This document shows, piece by piece, positions 26,530 through 33,756 of a stretch of DNA of 64,000 nt; position 1 is the first letter of the stretch, and each line of letters begins with the position of its first letter. This stretch comes from an uncultured Paracoccaceae bacterium (lineage in GTDB: Bacteria > Pseudomonadota > Alphaproteobacteria > Rhodobacterales > Rhodobacteraceae). The notes below the pieces were generated by a model. That model searched no databases, was not told the origin of the DNA, and saw nothing but the letters and a program-made list of their open reading frames with translations. Both the position numbers and the translations under genes were made by a program. The stretch spans positions 1 through 64,000 of the forward strand of contig CANMQX010000013.1 of assembly GCA_947500135.1 (NCBI GenBank). Reading direction: 5' to 3'.

Positions 26530-26766
26530 ATGACCCGCGTGACAGCAACAGAGTTCAAGAACAACATTGGCGCATTCAGCGATGCCGCGATGAAAGAACC
26601 GGTGATCATCACAAGTCATCAGCGTGACCGCCTTGTGCTTTTATCTGCCGACGAATACCGCCGTTTGACAGGGGTCGCAGAGGGTATCACGGAGAGCGAC
26701 AAGGCGCGCATCACGCGCGGCCTGGAGCGCCATCGCAACACTATCAGGGAACTGGCGAACAGATGA
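26530..26766 (+). CDS. phd: Antitoxin of the Phd/YefM family
   Basis: 78 residues. MTRVTATEFKNNIGAFSDAAMKEPVIITSHQRDRLVLLSADEYRRL is the Phd/YefM DNA-binding domain. The C-terminal part (ITESDKARITRGLERHRNTIRELANR) is the helical toxin-wrapping tail. Such antitoxins neutralise Doc and repress their own operon. AAAGGA lies upstream of the ATG, and a palindromic operator sits within the promoter. The last four bases overlap the toxin start (ATGA), ensuring antitoxin is made first. Confidence 0.9.
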   Translation: MTRVTATEFKNNIGAFSDAAMKEPVIITSHQRDRLVLLSADEYRRLTGVAEGITESDKARITRGLERHRNTIRELANR

Positions 26767-27158
26767 CGGCACCCAAATGGGTAAACCGTCAGCATGTTGA
26801 ATTCATCCATGAGGCCGTGATCGAGATCGGCGGCGGCGCATATGGTTTGCGGGACGCCGCATTGCTTGAATCCGCGCTTGCACGGCCACATAATCAATAC
26901 ACCTATGGTGAAACGGACATTTTTCAGCTTGCCGCCAGCTATGCCGATGCGATTTCGCGTAACCATGCCTTTGTCGACGGCAATAAGCGCACGGCGTTCT
27001 ATGTGGCCGTCGATTTCCTTGAGCAGAACGGCCACCAGCTACAGGTGGCGAAGGGCGTTGAACATGCTGAAATGATGGAGCAGCTTGGTCAGGGCAATAT
27101 CACCCGTGATCAGGCTGCAGCGCATCTGCGGGAACATTCAAATCGGATTATCACATAA
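26763..27158 (+). CDS. doc: Doc-type toxin (Fic/Doc family)
   Basis: 131 residues. HAFVDGNKRTAFYVAVDFL is the Fic/Doc catalytic loop (H-x-F-x-x-G-N-K-R), with catalytic His and the Asn/Lys/Arg that hold nucleotide phosphates. YGLRDAALLESALARPHNQYTYG is the family N-terminal part. Doc phosphorylates elongation factor Tu in the phage P1 system; the same action here is inferred. Together with phd it probably kills plasmid-free cells and so stabilises this replicon. Confidence 0.92.
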   Translation: MTAPKWVNRQHVEFIHEAVIEIGGGAYGLRDAALLESALARPHNQYTYGETDIFQLAASYADAISRNHAFVDGNKRTAFYVAVDFLEQNGHQLQVAKGVEHAEMMEQLGQGNITRDQAAAHLREHSNRIIT

Positions 27159-27467
27159 TGAAGATTATGTTAAATAGATACAGGATGATTACCTGTCCGC
27201 GTTGTGTAGTTTTCGCATGATTTGCCATCCCGCCATGCTGCGGCAGGTGGTCTGCGAAAAAATTGCACAAACAACGGCTGAAATCCTGCCATATTCTCGT
27301 TATATCACATAAAAGAGCATTCAGTTTTGCGGTTTAACGATTGATATGCGACCCTGCGCCGTTCTCGCAGTGTTGTGGGTGAAGGTAAAAATTACAATGA
27401 AAACAGTTCTTTGCAAGGTCTTCACGGTCCTTGATCCGTGCCGCTGCCAGTTGGGAAGCCAAACGAC
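27159..27467. other. Intergenic region before the co-polymerase gene
   Basis: About 310 bp between doc and the Wzz-like gene. It is AT-rich in its middle (27290-27350). It contains a small inverted repeat ACAGG-atgatta-CCTGT near 27180-27196 and a short open frame at 27397-27471 (separate entry). A promoter for the 27.4-33.6 kb operon should lie here, but I cannot single out a strong -35/-10 pair. Confidence 0.5.
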
Positions 27468-27471
27468 ATGA
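27397..27471 (+). CDS. Possible 24-residue leader peptide coupled to the co-polymerase gene
   Basis: ATG 27397 opens a 24-codon frame (MKTVLCKVFTVLDPCRCQLG then SQTT) whose TGA overlaps the ATG of the next gene as ATGA at 27468-27471. GAAGG lies about eleven bases before its ATG. The exact stop-start overlap is the same arrangement used repeatedly between real genes in this window, so translation may be coupled. It has no recognisable family and may be chance. Confidence 0.35.
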   Translation: MKTVLCKVFTVLDPCRCQLGSQTT

Positions 27472-29009
27472 TCTCTGAATTACGGTTCTATCTGCGGCTT
27501 TTGCCCCGGCGATTGCCGGTCATGATCCTGCTGTTTCTGAGCGCGTCACTGGCCGGTGTCATTGTCGCGCAGCGCCTGCCTGCGGTTTATTCGACATCAG
27601 CCACGCTTTTGGTGGAATCCGCGCAGATTTCCGATGGCCAGCGCCGGTCCCCCGAACAGACATCTGCCGCCGAACAGTTGCAGGTCATCCAGCAGCAGCT
27701 TTTGACCCGCACCAACCTGATCGAGATCGCCAATGAGGTGCAGGTGTTCGAAGATCAGGCCAGCATGACCCCTGATCAGATTGTGCGCGCCATGCGCGGC
27801 GCCAGCAATATCCGTCTGACTATCGGGCGTGATCAGGCCACCCTGATGCGTCTGAATTTTTCGGCCGGTGATCCCGTCAAGGTCGCTGATGTGGTCAATC
27901 GCTATGTCGATATTGCCCTGGAAAGCAGCACGGCTGCCGCCACTAGCCAGGCCGAGGACACCCGCGCCTTTTACGAGCAGGAAGTGCAGAAATATTCAGA
28001 CGAGATTGATGCCCAAAGCAGCAAGATCGCCACATTCAAAAGCGCCAATGCCGATGCCCTGCCCGAGAACCTGGAATATAACCAGAACCGCCAGTCGCTG
28101 TTGCAGGAACGGATTTCGCGCGCCGAGCGTGAGTTGGAAAGCATTGCCATTCAGCGCAACAATATCATGCGTGTGTTTCAGGCCACCGGTGCTGTTACCA
28201 CCCAGGGCCCCCCGCCCCTGACCCCTGAAGAGGCATTGTTGCAGCAGCTGACCGGCGAATTAAGCGTCGCCCGCAGCATCTATTCGGACAGCAATCCGCG
28301 TGTCCGCACCCTGCAGGCGCAGATCGACGCATTGGAAGACCGGATCGCCGCCGCAGCTGCTGCCGCACCCGACACCCCTGACAATGTGCCGACCGCCCAA
28401 TCCACCGCCCTGGAAATCAGCCTGGCCGAGATTGACAGCCGCACCACCACCCTGACCCAGGAGATTGTCGACGCTCAGGAAGAGCTGGTGACTTTGCGCA
28501 GCAGCATTGAGCGCACCCCGGCCAATGGTATTGTCCTTGATGGGCTGGATCGCGAGTTGGAAAATATCCAGAGCCTTTATAACGCCTCGGTCGGGCGTTT
28601 GGCGCAGGCCCAGACCAGCCTGAATATCGTGGCCGCCGCCAAGGGCGAAAGGGTCACCGTGCTGGAGGCTGCATCCGTCCCCACAGCCCCGTCCAGCCCC
28701 AGCCGGGTGAAGATTGGCGCGATGGGCATTGCGGCCGGGCTGGGTCTTGCAGGTGGTTTCTTTTTCCTGCTGGAACTGCTGAACCAGACGGTCCGCCGCC
28801 CCGCTGACATTGTCAAAAGCCTGGAAATCACCCCACTGGCCACGATCCCGCGCATTGAGACAAAATCCCAGAAACGCTGGCGCCGCGTGTTGCAGATTGG
28901 CGCCTCGCTTGTGGTGCTGACATCGGTGCCTGCCGTCCTTTGGGCGATTGATACCTATTTTATGCCGCTTGATCTTTTATACGAGAAAATCAAGGGCCGG
29001 CTGACCTGA
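27468..29009 (+). CDS. Polysaccharide co-polymerase / chain-length regulator (Wzz/GumC type)
   Basis: 513 residues. A membrane helix near 14-35 (LPVMILLFLSASLAGVIVAQRLP) is followed by the Wzz domain (YSTSATLLVESAQI) and a long periplasmic coiled-coil region (about 165-380, rich in Glu, Gln and Arg heptads). A second membrane helix lies near 420-445 and a third hydrophobic segment near 480-500. The tyrosine-kinase domain is not fused but encoded next door, as in many proteobacterial exopolysaccharide loci. ATG 27468 is preferred over GTG 27438 because it starts directly at the family N terminus. Confidence 0.88.
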   Translation: MISELRFYLRLLPRRLPVMILLFLSASLAGVIVAQRLPAVYSTSATLLVESAQISDGQRRSPEQTSAAEQLQVIQQQLLTRTNLIEIANEVQVFEDQASMTPDQIVRAMRGASNIRLTIGRDQATLMRLNFSAGDPVKVADVVNRYVDIALESSTAAATSQAEDTRAFYEQEVQKYSDEIDAQSSKIATFKSANADALPENLEYNQNRQSLLQERISRAERELESIAIQRNNIMRVFQATGAVTTQGPPPLTPEEALLQQLTGELSVARSIYSDSNPRVRTLQAQIDALEDRIAAAAAAAPDTPDNVPTAQSTALEISLAEIDSRTTTLTQEIVDAQEELVTLRSSIERTPANGIVLDGLDRELENIQSLYNASVGRLAQAQTSLNIVAAAKGERVTVLEAASVPTAPSSPSRVKIGAMGIAAGLGLAGGFFFLLELLNQTVRRPADIVKSLEITPLATIPRIETKSQKRWRRVLQIGASLVVLTSVPAVLWAIDTYFMPLDLLYEKIKGRLT

Positions 29010-29036
29010 GGGTCCCCGGTTCGGAGTTCATGACTT

Positions 29037-29963
29037 ATGGAAAAATTACAAAAAGCACTGAGTGAGGCGCGTATCGCCCGGGCGACGGCCACAGGCGGCC
29101 CGCGCCCCATGCAAACGCCCCCTGCGCAGGCAGCCACCCCGCTGGAACTGCCGCCACAGACGCGCGCGCCAGCACCGGGCCAGCCTGCCGCCCCGGTCCA
29201 GATCCAGGCCCGTGCCACCCCGCCTGTCCGCCGTCCTGAAATGGCGGGGTTCCCGCCGATCTGGTCAGAGCTGATCCCATATGAACCAAACCCCGATCAT
29301 CTGCAAAAACAGCGCATCCTGACACTGGATGCCCAGCCGGTATCCAACCCGTTTGACGTGCTGCGCACCAAGATCTTTTTGCTGATGCAAAAGAATGGCT
29401 GGAAGCGTTTGGCAATCACATCCCCGCATAAGGCCTGTGGCAAGACCACAACCGCCTGCAATCTGGCCGTTGGCCTGTCACGTCAGCCCGAAAACCGCAC
29501 CATGCTGTTTGATATGGATCTGCGCCGCCCCGGTATTGCCAAGGTCATGGGCCGTCAGCCGCTATATGGCATCAAATCAATGCTGACCGGCGAAGCGACC
29601 CCCGAAGATCAGATGTTCTGCCTGCGCGGCAATGTGGCCTTGTCGATGAACCGCGCGGCGGTCCCGGATTCCACACAGCTGCTGCTGGCCAAGCGCACAT
29701 CGAACATGTTTGACCGTATTCAGGAAGTCTTTGACCCTGATATGATGATCTTTGATCTGCCGCCGATGTTTGCCGCCGATGATGCCCGCGCATTCCTTAA
29801 AAACGTTGATTGCGCCATGATCGTTGCCCGGGCGTCCCATACCCGCACCAGCCAGTTGGATCAGTGTGAACGCGAGGTCGCACAGGCGACAAATGTTTTG
29901 GGTGTCGTCTTGAATAATTGCCGCTTTGTTGATCAAGAAGACCAGTATTACGAAGATTATTGA
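29037..29963 (+). CDS. BY-kinase-like ATPase of polysaccharide export (CpsD/ExoP C-terminal type)
   Basis: 308 residues. A proline/alanine-rich N-terminal tail (about 18-75) precedes the ATPase domain. Walker A is TSPHKACGKTTTACN (about 130-144); the first glycine of the usual loop is missing but GKTT is kept. Walker A' is MLFDMDLRRPGIAKVMG and Walker B MIFDLPPMFAADDA. The C terminus QEDQYYEDY is tyrosine-rich, like the autophosphorylation cluster of bacterial tyrosine kinases. It is paired with the upstream Wzz-like protein and would control polymer length by cycles of phosphorylation. Confidence 0.86.
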   Translation: MEKLQKALSEARIARATATGGPRPMQTPPAQAATPLELPPQTRAPAPGQPAAPVQIQARATPPVRRPEMAGFPPIWSELIPYEPNPDHLQKQRILTLDAQPVSNPFDVLRTKIFLLMQKNGWKRLAITSPHKACGKTTTACNLAVGLSRQPENRTMLFDMDLRRPGIAKVMGRQPLYGIKSMLTGEATPEDQMFCLRGNVALSMNRAAVPDSTQLLLAKRTSNMFDRIQEVFDPDMMIFDLPPMFAADDARAFLKNVDCAMIVARASHTRTSQLDQCEREVAQATNVLGVVLNNCRFVDQEDQYYEDY

Positions 29964-29996
29964 CCGGCCCGCTCTTTTTTCAAGGCAAAGCGCATT

Positions 29997-31592
29997 ATGA
30001 CACCGCAGGACGCAGAGCAGCAGCATTGGGATGTCATCATCATTGGCGCAGGCATGGGTGGTGGTCTGGCGGGCCGTCGTCTGGCCGAAAAGAACCTGTC
30101 GGTCCTTTATGTCGAAAAAGGCCCTGCCGGGTATCGCAATGAACAGCAGCATCTGCGCATCGATATCGCTGATCCGGTGGCCCGCCACGCCCATGGCGCC
30201 TGGCCCAAACCGATGGCGGCCAAGGTGGATGGGGCCGATCTGCAGTTTTTTGCCCCGATCGGCTGCGGTGTAGGTGGCACATCGGTCTATTATGCCGGGG
30301 CCCTAGAACGCCCCGAACGCCATGACATCGAAGATCACCCCGATATGCCGCATCCGGTGGGTGGCTGGCCGATCAGCTATGATGATCTGAAACCCTATTT
30401 CACCCTGGCCGAAGACTGGCTGCATATCAGCGGCACCCAGGACCCGCTGACCCCGCAGGACCCAACCGATCTGGCCATGCCAGTGCCGATTGCCCCCGGC
30501 GAAGAGGCGATGATCGCTGATTTTGAAAAACAGGGTCTGCACCCTTACCGTCAGCATCTGGCGATCAGGAATATCCCCGATTGCCAATCCTGTCAGGGCC
30601 GCAAATGCCCGCGCAGTTGCAAGATGGATGGCCGCTCTGGCGGGGTGGAGCCGGCCTTGCAGACCGGCCATGCCCGCCTGCTGACCGATTGCGATATCAC
30701 TGAAATCCTTGATGACAGTCTTGGTGTGACAGGCCTGCGCGCCACAGTTGGCGGGGCCGCATATACGCTGCGCGCCCGGACCTATATTCTGGCCGCCGGT
30801 GCTTTGGGATCGCCACGTTTGATGCTGGCCTCGTCCCGCAGCAACCCCAAAGGTTGCGCCAATTCAAGCGATTGGGTTGGTCGCGGGCTGATGTTTCATG
30901 TCAATGAGATGTTTGCCCTCTGGCCGCGGGCCAATCAGGTTTTTCCCGGTGCCTCCAAGGCGATTTCGCTGCGTGATCTTTATACTTACAAAGGCAACCG
31001 TCTGGGCATGATCCAATCCATGGGGGTTGAGGCGTCTTATCACAATATCGCCCATTATCTGGCCGGGCTTTATGACCGGTCGTTCCTGCGTCGCTTCAAA
31101 GGGTTGCGCTATACCACCAATATTGCGGCCCTGACCGCATCGCGCATTCTGGGCCGCGCCAAGGTGTTTGTCGGTATCCTGGAAGACCTGCCCTATCCTG
31201 AAAACCGGGTGGTGCTGCATCCTGACGATCCAGAGATACTGGCGGTGGAATATACGATTTCATCCGAACTGCGCGCCCGTCGCAATCTGTTCCGCCGCCG
31301 GATCAGGGCGCTGTTTGCCAAAAACCGTACCTTGCTTTTGGGGCAGACGCTGGACCTGAATTACGGCCATCCCAGTGGCACGTTACGCTTTGGCCATGAT
31401 CCAGCGACATCGGTGCTGGACCGTGATTGCAAAGCCCATGATCTGGATAATCTTTACGTGGCGGATGCGTCGTTCATGCCAACATCTATGGGGGTGAACC
31501 CCAGCCTGACGATTGCCGCCAATGCGCTGCGCGTGGCCGATATCATTGCGGACAGATTACAGGCCCATCCCGCAGGGGGAGAGATAAGATGA
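29997..31592 (+). CDS. GMC-family FAD oxidoreductase with a cysteine cluster
   Basis: 531 residues. DVIIIGAGMGGGLAGRRLAE is the FAD-binding dinucleotide fold, GVGGTSVYYAG a second flavin contact, and the C-terminal block GHPSGTLRFG...NLYVADASFMPTSMGVNPSLTIAANA has the GMC catalytic His and Asn regions. Cys196, Cys199, Cys204 and Cys208 (CQSCQGRKCPRSC) form an unusual cluster that could bind metal or an Fe-S centre, as in some membrane-linked GMC dehydrogenases. It overlaps the following SDR gene by four bases. It may oxidise a sugar or the polyketide product; the substrate is unknown. Confidence 0.83.
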   Translation: MTPQDAEQQHWDVIIIGAGMGGGLAGRRLAEKNLSVLYVEKGPAGYRNEQQHLRIDIADPVARHAHGAWPKPMAAKVDGADLQFFAPIGCGVGGTSVYYAGALERPERHDIEDHPDMPHPVGGWPISYDDLKPYFTLAEDWLHISGTQDPLTPQDPTDLAMPVPIAPGEEAMIADFEKQGLHPYRQHLAIRNIPDCQSCQGRKCPRSCKMDGRSGGVEPALQTGHARLLTDCDITEILDDSLGVTGLRATVGGAAYTLRARTYILAAGALGSPRLMLASSRSNPKGCANSSDWVGRGLMFHVNEMFALWPRANQVFPGASKAISLRDLYTYKGNRLGMIQSMGVEASYHNIAHYLAGLYDRSFLRRFKGLRYTTNIAALTASRILGRAKVFVGILEDLPYPENRVVLHPDDPEILAVEYTISSELRARRNLFRRRIRALFAKNRTLLLGQTLDLNYGHPSGTLRFGHDPATSVLDRDCKAHDLDNLYVADASFMPTSMGVNPSLTIAANALRVADIIADRLQAHPAGGEIR

Positions 31593-32365
31593 TCGATTTT
31601 TCAACCCAGATCAGAGATGGGGTGGCCGTTGTCACCGGGGCCAGTGACGGGCTGGGCAAAGCCTTGGCGATGGGATTGCTGGCCGAAGGGCTAACCGTGG
31701 CCGGGATTGCCCGCCGCGCCGATGCGCTGGCGGCTGTGGCCGCTGATGCCCCGACAGGCAAGTTTCACCCTATCACGGCAGATGTCGCTGACGCGGGTGC
31801 CGTGCGTGCGGCATTTGACAAAATCCGGCAGGATGCAGGCCCGGTCACGATCCTGATCAATAATGCCGCCGTGTTCCCGCATCGTGATATTCTGGAGGAA
31901 AGTGCCGAAAGCTTCATGCAGACGGTTGCTGTCAATCTGGGCGGGCCCTTTGCCTGTAGCCGGGCCGCGCTGGATGACATGATCGCACAGGGTTTTGGCC
32001 GGATCATCAATGTGGGATCATTTGCGGGCATTGCCCCGGCCCCTGCCGCCGCCGCCTATTCCGTTTCCAAAGGTGCTGCGCGTGTGCTGAGCCGGGCATG
32101 GGTGGCCGAACTTGATGAACGGTTTCCCGATATCGTCATCAGTGAATGGATGCCCGGTATCCTGAATACAAAAATGGGCCTGCCGGACGGGATCAGCCCG
32201 GAACTGGCCGCGTCACGCGGTGTGCGTCTGGCGCTCTGGCATGATCGTGCCCTGAACGGTGTTGTCTTTGATGGTGACCGGTCGATCATGCCGCCCATGG
32301 GCTGGAAACGAAAACTGCTGAACAAGGTTTTACGCCAAAGCCCGAAACCGTTCATATTGGACTGA
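31589..32365 (+). CDS. Short-chain dehydrogenase/reductase
   Basis: 258 residues. AVVTGASDGLGKALA is the NAD(P)-binding TGxxxGxG motif, LINNAAVFPH the structural NNA, and the active site is Ser in INVGSFAGIAP with YSVSK as Tyr-x-x-x-Lys. It is a classical SDR with a C-terminal tail (about 230-258) that is basic and may touch the membrane. The ATGA overlap with the GMC gene suggests the two enzymes act on the same substrate, for example oxidation followed by stereospecific reduction. Confidence 0.88.
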   Translation: MIDFSTQIRDGVAVVTGASDGLGKALAMGLLAEGLTVAGIARRADALAAVAADAPTGKFHPITADVADAGAVRAAFDKIRQDAGPVTILINNAAVFPHRDILEESAESFMQTVAVNLGGPFACSRAALDDMIAQGFGRIINVGSFAGIAPAPAAAAYSVSKGAARVLSRAWVAELDERFPDIVISEWMPGILNTKMGLPDGISPELAASRGVRLALWHDRALNGVVFDGDRSIMPPMGWKRKLLNKVLRQSPKPFILD

Positions 32366-32405
32366 CCCCCAGATTGGATTAACCCCAGACAAGAAAGAAA
32401 CCCCA

Positions 32406-33554
32406 TTGCCGCGTTTTTTGTTTTCCTTGCCCGCGTTTATTTTTCTGGGGCTTATCGCATGGGTGCTGGCCGGTGCGGCACAGGATCTGGCCGCAGGCGG
32501 CAATAGCTGGAAACAGGGCGACTGGCTGATCAACAGTGATGAGATCACCATCCGTCGCGGGCTGGTCGGATCGGCCATTCTGGCGCTGGCCCGGCTGACG
32601 GCGCTGAACCCTGTCCTGCTGACCGTGCTGATCCAATCGGCACTGGTGGTCCTGACCGCCGCCCTGACGTCCGTCGCAATCGCCCGGTCCCGGCATCACG
32701 TCTTGCTGTGGCTTTTGGTGCTCTGCCCCGGTTTCTTTGTCAGTTTCTGGGCCTTGGATATCCAAGGCGGCTTGCGCAAAGAGCTGATTGTTTTTCTGGC
32801 TTTTGCGGTGCTTTTATTCGGAGCCAGTCGCCCGGATTTTGCAAAGATATGGGCCTATCTGTCGGCCATTATCTTTGCCCTGGGCGTGTTGGGCCATGAG
32901 GGCAATGTGCTTTTCGCCCCGTTTTTCGGGTTGTGTTATTATCAGATCGCCCGACAGGACCGTCTGACCCGTGCCGATCTGGCCGCATTGGCAGGCATCA
33001 TCGGCATTGCCTGTCTGACGGCGATCATGGCCGCCATCCTTTTTCGCAATGTTGATGATCACATGGCCGTCTGTCGCCCGGTTCTGGCCATGGGTGTTGA
33101 TCCCGCGTTTTGTGCAGGGGCGATCCAGGCGCTGGAAATACCGCTGTCGGATTTCATGCGCACCACATTCTGGATGTTCTTTTCGCCCAAGGTCCTGTCC
33201 TTTGCCCTGCTTTACGGTCTGACAATTGGTTTTGTCATCGTCATTGGCGGCATGTTGTTTGACCGCAAGGCGTTCATCATCACCTATGCGGTCTCAGCGT
33301 TGGCCTTTGCACCGCTTTATGCGGTGGCCGTGGATTGGGGTCGCTGGGTCAGTTTTCACACCACTGCGGTGATTTTCACCATGCTGATCCTGCTGGCCGT
33401 GGGCCATGCCGCCCAGAAAGCCCCGCGCGTGCCTGCCATACCAGTCTATCTGGGGCTGTTGATCTATCCGCTGGTCTGGGGGTTTTCGCATTTCGTCGAT
33501 GTGATCTGGGGGGGCATCGCCTGGAAAACTGCCCAACAAATCATGGGGATATGA
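32406..33554 (+). CDS. Multi-pass membrane protein of unknown family, paralogue of the one at 62.7 kb
   Basis: 382 residues with about nine to ten hydrophobic segments. I do not recognise the family. It shares many conserved blocks with the protein at 62700-63854: WKQGDWLIN followed by RRG, PG-F--WA-D-QG-LRKE, LGVLGHE-N-LF-P, and DWGRW--H near the end. Conserved charged residues in loops (Asp, Arg, Lys, Glu, His) suggest an enzyme, perhaps a polymerase or lipid-linked sugar transferase of the EpsG/Wzy or GT-C kind. The start appears to be TTG at 32406, with GTG 32463 as an alternative. It lies between the SDR and the PKS gene. Confidence 0.7.
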   Translation: MPRFLFSLPAFIFLGLIAWVLAGAAQDLAAGGNSWKQGDWLINSDEITIRRGLVGSAILALARLTALNPVLLTVLIQSALVVLTAALTSVAIARSRHHVLLWLLVLCPGFFVSFWALDIQGGLRKELIVFLAFAVLLFGASRPDFAKIWAYLSAIIFALGVLGHEGNVLFAPFFGLCYYQIARQDRLTRADLAALAGIIGIACLTAIMAAILFRNVDDHMAVCRPVLAMGVDPAFCAGAIQALEIPLSDFMRTTFWMFFSPKVLSFALLYGLTIGFVIVIGGMLFDRKAFIITYAVSALAFAPLYAVAVDWGRWVSFHTTAVIFTMLILLAVGHAAQKAPRVPAIPVYLGLLIYPLVWGFSHFVDVIWGGIAWKTAQQIMGI

Positions 33555-33687
33555 GCCACGGGCGGCGGCAAAGGGGCATTTCGCACAGAAAAGATGCTGG
33601 TGAATGGCGCATAATTTCTTTACCTTGGCGGCATGATGAGAGCTATTATGCTCCCCTTATGCGACCAGATGCCTACCCCTTGGGTTA

Positions 33688-33756
33688 TTGACATAATTTT
33701 GCCCGAGACCGCCGATATATTTTATACGTATTTTCAATGAGTGATCTGATTTTTTA
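33688..33756 (+). promoter_or_regulatory. Candidate promoter region of the PKS operon
   Basis: A perfect -35 box TTGACA at 33688-33693 lies in a 202-bp gap before the PKS gene. The DNA after it is very AT-rich (TATATTTTATACGTATTTT around 33715-33735). The best -10-like hexamer TATATT is 22 bp away, longer than ideal. No strong ribosome-binding site precedes ATG 33757. Confidence 0.35.
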
